Shown here: piece by piece, positions 1 through 10,689 of the stretch
Numbering within the stretch: position 1 is the first letter of the stretch
Layout of the letters: each line of letters opens with the position of its first letter
NCBI RefSeq assembly: GCF_964204645.1
Contig: NC_134029.1
Coordinates: forward strand, 13,506,850-13,570,849
Reading direction: 5' to 3'
Source: Tubulanus polymorphus
Taxonomy: Eukaryota > Nemertea > Palaeonemertea > Tubulaniformes > Tubulanidae
DNA: 64,000 nt
Notes under the pieces: model-generated
Seen by the model: the letters and a program-made list of their open reading frames with translations, nothing else
What the model was told of the DNA's origin: nothing
The model's database searches: none
Made by a program: the position numbers and the translations under genes

Positions 1-1057
1 AATATTCCTCGTGTTACAATTCCTATACAAGTTATAGCTGATTTAGTATTTTCATGTGATTTATTATCACTATTACTTTTAATTATTTAATGTTGAATAT
101 TATTAGTTTTTATATCTTCCGATGTATTGTAATCTTTGATTTTAGAATCATTATTTTATTTAATATTCTTAGTTTTAGTTTCAGTTGAGTGTCTATTCTT
201 TTTTAATTTTTTCACCTTCCATTAGTTTTGAAGCAGTGACAATTAGTTTATTTATATCATTTTATCCAAACTTTTTATTTATTGCTGCAGTTTTAATTAG
301 GTTATTATAACCAATTATATTTCCCATTTTTAATATTAAATCATCAGATATAATTAATAAATTAGGACCTATACAGTAATTTAATCTTACATGAGATTTA
401 TCTAAATAATTTTGATATCTTACTATATTGTCTGGGATCGATCTATTTTATCATTATGAATAGAACTTTGAAATAATAATTTGAATGGTTTTTGTGTATC
501 AAATGGTGTATTCAAATTTCCAATTATTGGGAATCTTGTTTCAATTTGTGATCCTAATATACAAATCAAATATATTCTTATAGATTGATTTATTCTCTGT
601 ATACCTGATTTTGTAAATCCTTCACTTTTTTTTAAAATAAAATAAATCCAACCATTATTGTTTTCTTGTTTTGAAATTATCATGAAATTTCGGTAATTTA
701 TTGAAATTTAATATTCTTAAATCCATGTTTTCCATTTTGCCGTAACCTAATTTATTATTATAGATATTGTTATTATTAGATTATATTATTGGTTCTGCCA
801 ATACATCATATTCGATTTTAATAACCATTGTTTTTCTTCATTCAATTTTTTAAAATAGATTAAGTATACATGAAATATATTTTCCATCTTTACATTAAAA
901 TTATAAGTTTCAGTAACATAAATATCTGAATTAATTAATGAATTTAAAACTTCATTTTTGTATGTAATATATAATATTAAAATCTATTGCTGGAATATTA
1001 TATTTAATTGATTTATTATATTGAAAAGCTTTTTTATATTGAAAAACTATCTACCAT
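1..1057 (-). pseudogene. conserved Polinton virion-type protein, C-terminal membrane anchor (V3a)
   Basis: The start is at 1057, inside an ATAAATGG box. Segments 'QYNKSIKYN', 'RTLNFNKLP', 'SGIQRINQSIRIYLICILGSQ' and 'PFKLLFQSSIH' mark a protein that recurs in metazoan Polintons next to capsid genes. The better preserved V1 relative (16741-17905) ends in a hydrophobic segment, suggesting membrane or virion association. Here the reading frame is interrupted several times; the longest open piece is 423-683. The last few codons lie beyond the window edge. Its biochemical role is unknown. It matches 28584-29632 in copy b. Confidence 0.6.
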
Positions 1058-1073
1058 TTATATAATAAAAAAA

Positions 1074-1505
1074 TTAATAATTTATTAATTCTTTTAATAA
1101 TTTATCTTGTTCTTCAATTGTTATATTACCATTTAAACTAATAATATAATCGAGTGTATTGTTCAATTTATTAATTTCTTTTATATTAGATTTTATTTTT
1201 TCTTGATTACTTTTTATATTTAATTTTGAACTTATTCCGGTTAAAACACTTGAACTTAAACCTAAAACGCCAATTGATATAGCTAAAGGTGTTAATGGAC
1301 TGAATATTGCTAAAAATGTTATCACCGAACTAAATGTAACTGAACCACTAATAATAAAATAATACATAATTTTACTTGTTAAAAATGTTTTCTTTTTAAT
1401 TTTTAATTTTTCGAATTCTTATATTTGTTTTTCTAAATAAATTTTTAATTTTGTTTTATTCAAATATTGAGGAATAACATCAACACCATCAATGTTATCT
1501 TCCAT
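1074..1505 (-). pseudogene. small membrane protein with hydrophobic core and coiled C-terminus (V3a)
   Basis: The start at 1505 lies in a TATAAATGG box. A charged N-terminal part is followed by a long hydrophobic core ('VITFLAIFSPLTPLAIS', 'GVLGLSSSVLTGIS') that could form two membrane helices, then a Lys/Glu-rich helical tail ending in 'LLKELINY'. Proteins of this layout recur in Polintons. An in-frame stop in the N-terminal part separates the start from the open part (1074-1367). V1 has a close relative at 17923-18347. Function unknown; virion membrane protein is an inference. Confidence 0.55.
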
Positions 1506-1524
1506 TTATATTATGAAAAAATTA

Positions 1525-1965
1525 CTAATTAGTAAATTTGTATGCTATAAATATAACAATAACTGTCCCACCTAAAATCCATATTATTTCATATTTCTTC
1601 TGTTCATTACTTGGGGTATAATAATCCGATATTGTAGGTTTATATAGATGTATTTCTTTTCTTTATTTGTTACTGCGTTATATAAACTCATTGCATCACC
1701 GACTGATTTAAAATCTCGATGTAAAATATTTTGATTATATAATTCATAATATAATATTTTCATAATTAATATAATCCATACAATTTTGTCTCTTTTCTCT
1801 ATATTCTTCAGCTGCTTTATTATATTTTTCTAACGCTAAGTTATGTCTTTTTTGTTCTGATAATGAGCCATTTTTATCAATATCCTTAAATAAATATCCA
1901 CCACAAGTAAATGCTAAAGCGTTAACAATTGCCGATCCTATAATAGTTATAATTGCAGATGCCAT
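1525..1965 (-). pseudogene. small Polinton protein with N- and C-terminal membrane segments (V3a)
   Basis: It starts at 1965 in a TATAAATGG box with 'MASAIITIIGSAIVNALAF', a hydrophobic N-terminus, then a charged segment 'SLSEQKRHNLALEKYNKAAE'. A frameshift near 1745 ends the first open part (73 residues). The remainder ('HRDFKSVGDAMSLYNAVTN') continues in another frame to a hydrophobic C-terminus. The intact length in V1 is about 142 residues. The family is well known from Polintons of many animals but has no assigned function. Confidence 0.6.
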
Positions 1966-1981
1966 TTATATAACAAAAAAA

Positions 1982-2135
1982 TTAAACTTCAATAGGAGGA
2001 ATATATTTTTGTTTTTCTCAATAATCAATTGTTAAATTAGATAAAGTAACTGCTAATGTTAATTTTGAAATATCATTGATATCAAATCTATCAACATTGA
2101 TATTATTATTATTATTATTATTATTATCCACTTCT
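1982..2135 (-). pseudogene. remnant of a ~73-residue Polinton membrane protein (V3a)
   Basis: The C-terminal half remains ('DINDISKLTLAVTLSNLTI', ending '..PPIEV'). The N-terminal half with the glycine-rich membrane stretch has been replaced by an (AAT)n run at about 2100-2126, and the start is lost at the rearrangement point near 2136. The V1 relative is at 18805-19024. Confidence 0.45.
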
Positions 2136-2181
2136 GAAAAAACCTACGGTATTATTAGCGAAAAAAATTGAGACCCACTAG

Positions 2182-2254
2182 TTTTTAAATACTCGTAAAT
2201 ACATTGTGGGTACTTTTTTTCTATCATATCTTGGCAATTGTTGTTCATTAAGTC
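2182..2254 (-). repeat. inverted fragment of the V3 zinc-finger gene
   Basis: The reverse complement of this stretch matches about 3850-3922 with only a couple of differences, including the run of A's and the codons around 'KYPQCIYEYLK'. It sits about 1.6 kb upstream of its source in opposite orientation, exactly where copy a loses collinearity with copy b. This points to an inversion or a template-switch event. Confidence 0.75.
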
Positions 2255-2314
2255 TGGTTGATTCTAAAAAAGTTGACCCATTTAGTTTAACATTTCGTTT
2301 AAAAGTTGTTAGTA

Positions 2315-3043
2315 GTCAAATCTAACAGAAGATGATTTTTATGTGACGAAACTCAGTGGAAAATATGTTAGAATAATGATCAGCAGGAACCCTTATAATA
2401 ATAATCAGCAGGAATACAATAGGGTTTCTGCGAAGGCAGCAGAAACCCTAATAAAAGACATAAATTTTTCAGATGGAACGTATAGTTTCTTATTTTTGTT
2501 CAAGGGGCTGGAGATTATTAAGTCTCTTATTGGTTCGGTAGGCCTAATCTATAAGCGTGATTGTGAACCGTTTTGGAGGATAATTAGGGTTTTCTAATTC
2601 TTCACAGAAATTGAGATTCGCGTGATTATTATTATTTTTTCCCCTTTTCCACTCAGTTTTTGTTAAAAGTGCAAAGGCTTCCTTACCTTACCGCTGTTGC
2701 CGATACAATCACTGTCGAGCCGTAAACATCGAAAATTTGGCCTCGTTCAATTAGTAGCCATGTTGTGTTTTCTTCCGACATTTCTCTCTTCTTTTTGTGG
2801 AAGAGATATCGAATTATTCCCTCTCTTCTCCACAATCAATTTCTAAATAAACGCCCCAACCCCGGCAAGTAAGTTCAAACTGTGCTGTGCGGAGGCAATC
2901 TAACAAAACTCGACCCCTGTGGACTCTTTCTAATATTCTATTGTAATTTTAATCATTTTGCTAAGGTTTTTTGAAAGAATAATCGAATTCTCTGAAATTT
3001 CGATGCGTGACTCCCTGTTCCCTTAGGGGGAGTTAGATTTGAC
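2315..3043. repeat. dispersed non-autonomous element with short terminal inverted repeats (candidate)
   Basis: The 12-mer GTCAAATCTAAC at 2315-2326 recurs inverted at 3032-3043. The first part (about 2300-2480) resembles 7145-7290: both have 'gaagatga..t.tatgtga', 'gtggaaaatatgt' and an internal hairpin whose arms are 'agggttt...' and '...aaaccct'. No coding sequence is recognised. An 84-residue ORF at 2343-2597 overlaps the hairpin and is probably chance. A short DNA-transposon derivative is the simplest reading. Confidence 0.35.
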
Positions 3044-3234
3044 CACCCAGTTCGTTGTGTCGGGACTCTAACCGCCTCAGTGCGGTGTATGAATCGGTGA
3101 AGCATTTTACTAGTACCCCACACTGTGGTGTATTGATGATCATATAATTATACTATATTCTTTTCAACCATTATTTATTACACAAAAAAGATTACCTCGA
3201 ACCCCACAAAAATAATTTTAATAACATTTTTCCA

Positions 3235-4571
3235 TTGGACGAGAAGATACAATGTGAAATTTGTGGTGAATACACAGAAAACGTAATATGGCTCGACATA
3301 TGAAAAAACATGATGAAAATTATAAACCCCCTAAAATAAAACTGTCCAAATTGTAATAAAACATTCTCTAGAAATTATTTTAAAAAACATTCAGAGAAAT
3401 GTAAAATTAAAGACTTAATAATTAATGTTGGTAGTAACGAAAGTAATAATAATTCTGTTGAAGTTGAACCTATTTGGAAAAGACCTTTTTTATTTTATGA
3501 CAAGAATAATGTAAAGAATAATTTATGTGAGCATTGTCGAATAAGATTTTGTCCTGAAAATACAGAAGATTGGGAGAATCATCAATTTAATGAAGAACAT
3601 TTAAATAAAATTTCTAATCATTTGAAACAGAATTCAATGAAAGAAAAATTAATATATTAGAAAAAATAAAATATGAGAAAACGTTACCAGATAATTAAAA
3701 AAAACACTTGAAAAGTTAGAAAAATATTATAATGAATTAGTAAGAAAAACATATTATTGTAAATATTGTACACTGATTATTACAACAAGTAATTCAAATC
3801 TACATAATAAAACAATAAAACATAAAGAAAACGTAAGTAAATACTAAGGACTTAATGAACAACTATTGCCAAGATATGATAGAAAAAAAGTACCCACAAT
3901 GTATTTACGAGTATTTAAAACAAGAAGATTCTATGATATTTTGTAATGAATGTGGATGGCAAAGAAATTTATGGGGTGATGAAAGCACTAGAGATTTTCT
4001 TATAGAAAAATTAAAATATCTAGATGAAACAATTAAAATATTTTCTATAAAAGATCATACACCAGAATATATGCGATGGCTTGAAAAAATGAAAATGATA
4101 GAAAATAAGAATGGTGAAATAACTAAGATAGGTATAATAAAAACAATTATTCCATCAACATTTAACACAAAACAAAAGAAAATGTATTTATATTTATTAT
4201 TTAACGATCATTACAAAAAACCTAAATTAACAAAAGAAGATATGAAAAATATAAAAGAAACATTCATAAAAATATTAAAATATTGTGCGGATAATAAAAT
4301 AACAGATTCAATTAATTATGAATTCTTTTTAAATAAGATTGTAAATTTTTTAAGCATCGATATTAAAATTCCATTTGATGAAATAACAAATAAAAAGAAA
4401 CGAAAAGAGCGAGATGAAATGTGGAATAATATTGGATTTTATTTAAATGAGAAAAATGAAATGGAAGAACATATAGAAACCTAAGAACCTAAAGAAATTA
4501 TAGAAAAACAATTAGATGAAAATAGAGAAGCCAATAGTGATTTTGAGTATAATGATATTGATACATTTTAA
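3235..4571 (+). pseudogene. multi-zinc-finger Polinton protein (V3a)
   Basis: The expected ATG is TTG here (3235-3237), followed by 'DEKIQCEICGE'. Cys/His pairs follow at intervals: 'CEICGE', an 'NCNKTFSRN' finger, 'LCEHCRIRF' with His-His downstream, 'YYCKYCTLIITT' and 'IFCNECGWQRNLW'. The last open segment, 3855-4484 (209 residues), is mostly helical. Frame changes occur near 3345, 3620, 3700 and 3840, and an in-frame TAA lies at about 4482. The stop at 4569-4571 overlaps the stop of the convergent polymerase gene. A DNA- or RNA-binding regulator is a guess. Confidence 0.6.
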
Positions 4572-5988
4572 TAACCATAAGGTAATGTTTTTATTCCATC
4601 ATCCAGAATATACCTTTTATCGTCGAATGGATTTGAGCTAGTTTGTTTAACTTCATTAATGTACATCTCGTGATCTTCTGATCTTTAACAATTAATTTTA
4701 TGTTTCATTACTATTGAGTTATATAAACACTTTATATAATCTTGAAATTCTATATGTTTATCAACCACATGCTTTGTTATTCCTTTTAACGTTTTAGCTT
4801 CATGATCTTTTGTTCTATAACTATACATTTTACTTCTTATCCCAACAAATTCAATCATTTCATCACCCCCTAATTCATCTTTAAACTTTCCAGGAATTTT
4901 TTATTATCATCGCTAAATAATTCATGATCTTTTGGATAATTGCTAAAGTCAAAATGATGTTTTAATGTTTTTAAGTCTTTTGTTATGTTATTTGTCTTGA
5001 TTTTTAGTATGTAAGCATCCATATTTAAGCAAATTAAAGGAAATCCACAATTAAATGTACCATCTTCAGTAGTTAAATCGTAAACATCATCTGTTGGGTT
5101 ATATATTTCAAATGAATCTCTAACTTCCTCAGTTAATTCTTTTTCAACATGCCTTAATTTAAATATATTCGGTTTAGATTTAATTAATCCAATATTCATA
5201 TTTAAACCTAATGAATTACATAATAGATACAATCCTGATATAGCAACTTTAACTTTTTGAGCAAATGAAATAGTTTTTGTTTTTGTATATTCTTTTAAAC
5301 CATCTGCTGCGTAGAATCCAATGAAGAACCATTTTCTTAAATTATATTTTGCATTTAATACATAATCTGGGACTACCTTTTCTTTTGTTGAAGTATTACT
5401 ATTGAACTATTGCGTGAATATAGAATTCATCATTATATTTAATTGCTAAATCTTTAGGATTATTTACATATATTCTATAAACTACTGATGATTTCATAAT
5501 ATCTATGATTTTAAAAACTTTGTGCGAATAAACTTCTTCACAGTATTCTTGATTTCTTTCTAATAATTTCAAATCTTGACTACATAAATACCTACAATAT
5601 TTTGTACAATTAACATATTTATAAACACCTGCTGAACCATCTCCCATAAAAAATCCTTTGACAAAATTTTCTTTGTCTTCTAATGTTTCTGGTTCTATGT
5701 TATAGTATTATGAATCATTTCATCAAATGACATATGATTCATTCTTGGAAAAAATCTTTCATCTCCAATTTTTATATTAGTTGGTTTTATTTCATCACCA
5801 TTTCGTCTGTTTAAACTATAATCTTCAGTAACATCTACAAACCCTAGTTTAGTTCTAACTCTATAGATTTTCTTATAAATGATATAATATTCTTTAATTT
5901 TTTCCATCCATTTCTTGTCCAAACATCCATTAATCCATTTATTTGTATTAATTCTTTTTCACCATACGAAATATAAAGTCCATCTTGT
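4568..5988 (-). pseudogene. Polinton family B DNA polymerase C-terminus with intein, truncated (V3a)
   Basis: The C-terminal polymerase part (4568-5022) shows features of protein-primed PolB of Polintons: 'NYPKDHELF', 'GKFKDELGG', 'RSKMYSY', 'NPFDDKRYILDDGI' and 'LPYGY' at the end. Immediately upstream (5023-5988) lies an intein, so the break falls at the YGDTDS motif C. Defects: a frameshift near 4905, an in-frame stop in 'KINC*RSEDH' near 4688, frame changes inside the intein, and loss of everything upstream of 5988. The polymerase would have replicated the element by protein priming. Copy b keeps only 38863-39217. Confidence 0.8.
5023..5988 (-). pseudogene. LAGLIDADG intein inserted in PolB motif C (degenerate, N-end missing)
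   Basis: Hint-domain block B is visible near 5811-5880 ('IYRVRTKLGFVDVTEDYSL', where inteins usually have TxxH; here His is Tyr). Homing-endonuclease motifs follow: 'FVKGFFMGDGSAG' (about 5635-5670) and 'WFFIGFYAADG' (about 5300-5335). Block F is 'VYDLTTEDGTFNCG', and the C-terminal splice junction reads 'ICLN' followed by 'MDAY', where active inteins have HN followed by TDS. Penultimate His is Leu and the +1 Thr is Met, so splicing would fail even without the frameshifts. Large DNA viruses are known to carry inteins at this same PolB site. Confidence 0.8.
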
Positions 5989-7139
5989 TTAGCGAATCAC
6001 ATCAGATGCGTTGTTTTTCGCTGGCAGGTTCGCTCTATCAATACTAAACATCCGATTCACCAGATATTGGCTATAGTGGCATCCTGTCCAGTCAGGAAAT
6101 CTTAGACCGGAGTAATACAGCAATATGGTCTGCGGCAGGGTTTGTTTTGGTGTGAGCTTCGGCAGGAGGCGATTAAACCCCTGCAAGCGAGCATGCTTTA
6201 AGTTAGGGAACAGTGCTCAAGTTAGCGAAGAAATGTAACAATGACAGCATAATTTGGCTATCGTATTTGAATCTACGTGTATTTTGATAGTCTAATATGA
6301 GTGAGAACAGAATTCCGGGTGGGGTAGGCGTTCAAAAGCAGTTAAGGCGGTGTTGGGAATCGACAGACTCAGAATGGCATCTCCATGAAATAACCAATCC
6401 GAACTAATAGCGTTAACTATGCAGGAGGGAAGAAGACCAATGAGTGACAAGTTGGTCCAGCGAGTCACGAAGTGGAAACTTTATTTCAAATCAATGAACT
6501 TGACGTCCAATAACTATCATAAAAACAAAATCACGAAGGGCACCATAACTTACTATCACTGCTGCTGCTGCAATCAGTCTTTATCGGTGCAGTGGGTAGG
6601 TTTTTTTCCACTGACTTTAGGCCTGTTAATATAGGCGACGACAAGGTGACACGTCGCTGACATTTTCTGACGCTAATTAGTAAGACCGCAAATGCGGAAC
6701 ATAAGCGGAACATCAATGGCCTAATGGACCGGACCAATTCAATTCAATATAAAAATGCGTACAATAAATAGATAAAACCTCTTGAATATTTGTAATATTT
6801 ATATCTGCGAACAAAACAACGAACTGAAGCTATTGAAATGCATGTATCCAGTGCTTTTCACAGTCGCATGCGTGCGTACGTACCATTCTTAATAACTGGC
6901 ATTCCGTATTTAGTCCGAATACGTTTTTTCGTGAATCAATTGCTAGTCCAGATACGTTTTTTTCTCGGTTGTGCGGGAATGCCGATTGCCGATCGCCTAT
7001 CGTGGAGTGTAGCCTGACAGTAAGCAATTTTAAGTTTAAAATACAGTACAGTTTACATACAGTACAGATGTACAGTTTACATACATAGAATCCGAGTGCA
7101 GAGTGGAAACGTAATATTTCTATCAGAATTCCACATTCC
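5989..7139. other. non-viral sequence, nothing recognised
   Basis: Base composition is host-like from 5989. Short ORFs (for example 5989-6186, 6419-6634, 6830-7027) show no recognisable domain and overlap on opposite strands. A short CTG run lies at 6560-6572 and an imperfect direct repeat of 'cagtacagtttacatac' at 7045-7085. This segment is absent from copy b, which jumps from about 4911 to the equivalent of 8140. Confidence 0.4.
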
Positions 7140-7400
7140 GTTTAGTAGCTGTTAGTTGACGAATCCGAGAGAAGATGAATTATATGTGATGAATAAAGTG
7201 GAAAATATGTAAATAATGATAATAATCAACAGAATCACAAGAGGGTTTTCGACGAAAGTCAGAAAACCCTAAAAATGTATTTTCTCAAATTATGAATGGA
7301 AACGCATACCTATCTTTGTCATGAAGTTTTTGGCAGAATTTCAGAGAATCCGTGCACCAATTAGTCAAAATACGTAGCCTATCGTGTACATTTTATTCTT
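7140..7400. repeat. diverged relative of the 2300-2480 repeat
   Basis: It shares 'gagaagatgaattatatgtga', 'gtggaaaatatgt' and a hairpin with arms 'agggttttc' and 'gaaaaccct' (7232-7261) with the element at 2315. It is a second copy of the same dispersed family. The stretch 7400-7860 after it is host-like and holds nothing recognised. Confidence 0.35.
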
Positions 7401-7859
7401 TTGAATGAATATATAGATATGAATAGACAATGTATGAAATAATTATGAGTTTTCCTAATTTGAATATAGTTATGAGTTATTCTTATCATATTAAGAATGA
7501 ATTTGATGCATTGCAGTTATTTATGGTCTTCGATTCCTACTCATGGACCCCAAAAAGAGAGGAAATCATAAATGAATTATAGTAAGACAACATTGTGTAA
7601 AAAAGGTATACAAATGAACCAGAGATGCGGGCCTTTCCTTCATGACGCAGCAGAAGAAGAATGATTCAGTATTCAAAGTTTTACAGAATGATTTACATTG
7701 TAACGATCTAACAAGTTTTAAAATAGTTAAGAGGTACAGGCTATGTGGCGATAATCTTCATTTTCTGTTAATATATCCTTACATGAAAAGACAAGCCCAT
7801 TTTAGCTGCACCAAAGATCACACTACATGAAAAAATGCATCAAGAATTGGTGTAGGCAT

Positions 7860-8290
7860 CGTGCTGAAAAGAAATCCAAGATGGATGGCAACCCTGGTGG
7901 CCATACTTGAACTCCATTTTCAATAAGGGTAGACATTTCACCTACCAAAATTCTTACACCTAGTATCCTGAAAATGCACCAAGAATTGCAGGCCGTTTCA
8001 TGCTAGAAATTCAAGATAGCTGACCTTGGCGGCCATATTTGAAGGCCGATGACCTCCATATATAAAAGGCATGGACAGCTTGACCGTGATCCTCACACCA
8101 AATTTTGTGGAAATCCATCAAGAATTGTGGGTTGCATCGTGCAAACAAGAAATTAAAGATGGCCACCCAATGGCAGCCATATTTGATCACCATTGACATT
8201 TTTTTACAATAGGGGTGGACATCTCGCCAGACCCAATCTTCATGCTAATTTTCAAAAAGATTCATCGCAAATTACCGGCGAATTACTGTG
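7860..8290. repeat. tandem repeat units around 'aagatggc..ccatatttga' (~150 bases)
   Basis: About three imperfect units begin near 7870, 8010 and 8155. Each has 'aattcaagatggc/agctgaccttggcggccatatttga' type cores and 'catcaagaattg' joints. Copy b retains only the last unit (about 39230-39370). The break that removed 3.2 kb from copy b falls inside this repeat, suggesting repeat-associated recombination. ORFs here are incidental. Confidence 0.5.
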
Positions 8291-8874
8291 TCGAATTCAA
8301 TTCAATTCCAGTGGTCCTGATTTAGGCCTATGTATTAGGATGTCAATTAAAATTCAACTTTTTGAAAAACCAGCACAGATGCCTATTCAAATCACGTGTA
8401 ATTAAACAATTCAGTGCTTCTTAGTTTGGTGTCCCTGTTTATATCGCGCACGTGGTTAAAATTATAGTTTACATCGAACATCTTCAACAGCTGATACGAC
8501 CACACCCGCGTCTGTCAATCATCTTAATTGATTCATATACTAAAATGCTCACTATGAAAAAAACTATGCGGTGGATCAATCCGAAATTTTTCAGTAGAAT
8601 GTCAGACACTAGGTACCTTTCTTTAAATTTTATTTGTTGTATGTCATTAACATTCAGTTATACAGTACTTTATTCATAACTTTGAAGCGGCGCTCAACGC
8701 TCAAGCAAGGTCAGTCACGTAGGCCAATGATAACACGAAACAGACCACGGTTTTGCCGGTTAAGAGCGTCTCTCCACATAAATTAGAGGGACTGTAATGG
8801 ACCATTTGTTGACACTAACCTTTAACAAGGCAATTCGTACTACGTATCTATGTCCCCCGCGATAGCCACTAGGG
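8291..8874. other. host-like spacer shared by both copies
   Basis: The segment matches about 39381-39960 with few differences. Three short ORFs exist but lack recognisable domains or coding signature. No RNA gene or regulatory structure was recognised. Confidence 0.4.
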
Positions 8875-10160
8875 AATGAATGACCCCTGAAGTCACTGAT
8901 CTTTGGAATAGAAAAATGATGAGTGTATCCAGGGATAACCATACTATGAAATATCATTTTCCTGTTATGAATGGTTATTTAAGAATGAGTTTACACGGTT
9001 TTAGGCAAAAGACGTCTACCAACCTTGACCTTTGACCCTAGAACTCCAAAATCACTAATGCACATCCTCTCCCCAGGGGTAATCATACTATGAAATAGCA
9101 TTGTTCTGTTATCAATGGTTTTTCTTGAATCGTGTTTACAAGGTTTCATATGAATGATATCTAGTGACCTTGCCCTTTTTCCCCAAAATCAATTGGGCAC
9201 ATCCTCTCCCTAGGGGTAATCATGCGATGTAACATCATTATATTGCTATCAACAGTTCTTTCTGAATCACATTCACGACACAGGGTTTCACATCAATGAC
9301 CTGAAGTGACCTTGACCTTTGATCCTTGGAGCCCAGAATCAATAGGGCACATCCTCTCCATAAGGTAATCATAATACGTAATATCATGGTCCTGCTATCA
9401 ACGGTTCTTCTTGAATGACGTTCACAAGGTTTCACATGAATGACTTGTAGTGACCCTGACCTTTGGTCCTTGGACCCCAAAATCAATAGTGCACAGCATC
9501 TCACTAGGGGTAATGATACTACGTAATATCATGGTCCTGCTATCGACGGTTCTTCTTGAATCACGTTCACAAGGTTTTACATGAATGACCTGTAGTGACC
9601 TTGACCTTTGATCCTTGGACCCCAGAATCAATAGGGCACATCCTTTCCCTAGGGGTAATCATACTACGTAATATCATGGTCCTGCTATCAACGGTTCTTC
9701 TTGAATGACGTTCACAAGGTTTCACATAAATGACCTGTAGTGACCTTGACCTTTGATCCTTGGACCCCAAAATCAATAGGGCACATCCTCTCCCTAGGGG
9801 TAATCATACTACGTAATAACATCGTCCTGCTATAGACGGTTCTTCTTGAATCACGTTCACAAGGTTTTACATGAATGACCTGTAGTGACCTTGACCTTTG
9901 GTCCTTGGACCCCAAAATCAATAGGGCACATCCTCTCCCTAGGGGTAATCATACTACGTAATATCATGGTCCTGCTAACAACGGTTCTTCTTGAATGACG
10001 TTCACAAGGTTTTACATGAATGACCAATAGTGACGTTGACCTTTGGTCCTTGGACCCCAAAATCAATAGGGCTCATCCTCTCCCTAGGGGTAATTATACT
10101 GTGTTATATCATAGTCCTGCAATCTACGGTTCTTCTTGAATCGCGTTCACAAGCTCATGC
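8875..10160. repeat. 145-base tandem repeat array (about nine units, copy a)
   Basis: Identical phrases recur every 145 bases (for example starts at 9422, 9567, 9712, 9857): 'tgaccttgacctttg', 'aatcaatagggcacatcc', 'ctaggggtaatcat' and 'ggttcttcttgaat'. The first units (8875-9190) are most diverged; the central units are nearly identical. The array ends in a GGAC-rich tail (10156-10185) that is expanded in copy b. Minus-strand ORFs of 69 residues in every unit are a by-product of the period not being a multiple of three. The repeat type is common in molluscan DNA. Confidence 0.85.
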
Positions 10161-10319
10161 GGACGGACGGCCAGACCGGTGGATACCAAGTCCCCAGCTC
10201 GCGGCCTACGTCGCGCGGGGGACAATAAGCTTCGAATAATTGGAAAATGACGTTTTCAGGCCAGAGGACAAGAGGACGACACATCACTCATCACCACAAG
10301 TAATTTTCCCCCCTGATAA

Positions 10320-10665
10320 ATGGGAGATAGAAAAGCATTCTTAGCGACAATAAATAACAGAATAAAACCAGCAAAAAAACAATTTGAAATAAAAAAGTTA
10401 GTCGATGTTACAAAAGAAATTGAACATAAAATATTAAAATTAGAAAAGATAAGAACTAAATATGGAGATAAAATATCAGCAAATTTAAGTTACTGTTACG
10501 TTAGTACAACGCGAGAATTTAAAATATTTTTACCTGATAAATGGGTTTCATTGAGTAATGAGGAATTAAAAGATTTAGAAGGATTTAAAATAATCTATCA
10601 TGGAAAAAAATGAAGACGGTCATCATGATTTAGAAATTGTTGACTTAATAAAAAAACAAAAATAA
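10320..10665 (+). pseudogene. 97-residue Polinton-associated protein (V1a)
   Basis: The ATG lies in a GATAAATGGGA box. The ORF 10320-10613 is complete (97 residues) and differs from copy b (41376-41669) by one conservative change. The pattern 'EIEHKILKLEKIRTKYGDKI...FLPDKWVSLSNEEL...' suggests a small beta-rich fold like short proteins often seen beside animal mobile elements; a nucleic-acid-binding OB-like fold is possible but unproven. After its stop, a second frame encodes an acidic tail 'EDGHHDLEIVDLI' to 10665, so the original protein was probably longer and lost its end by a one-base change present in both copies. Confidence 0.5.
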
Positions 10666-10689
10666 ATTAAACTAGAAAATTAATTTTAA

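Larger units (their letters stand above)
1..5988. mobile_element. Polinton-like viral block V3, copy a (5' part outside window)
   Basis: This very AT-rich block carries minus-strand late-type genes (1-2135), a plus-strand zinc-finger gene (3235-4571) and a minus-strand polymerase end with an intein (4568-5988). It matches 28584-39217 almost base for base up to 2135 (offset 28583) and again from about 3170 to 4911. Between 2136 and 3170 it was rearranged: an inverted piece of its own zinc-finger gene and a foreign repeat replace the genes that copy b still has. At 5988 base composition changes abruptly to host-like sequence. All genes carry stops or frameshifts, so the block is a fossil. Confidence 0.8.

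Noticed and set aside
2343-2597. 84-residue plus-strand ORF in the 2315-3043 repeat
   Set aside because: It crosses the internal hairpin and is not open in the related repeat at 7145-7290.
5989-8405. Short ORFs between V3a and the 145-base array (for example 6531-6737, 7642-7830, 8011-8199)
   Set aside because: No recognisable domain, conflicting strands and overlap with tandem repeats.
8875-10160. Series of 69-residue minus-strand ORFs ('MILGSKDQRSRSLQVIHVKP' type), also at 40130-41108
   Set aside because: They repeat with the 145-base unit, overlap each other and exist only because one frame of the repeat is open; no domain and no start context.
8875-10160. Evenly spaced repeats as a CRISPR array
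   Set aside because: The whole 145-base unit is conserved, with no unique spacers, and the sequence is eukaryotic.
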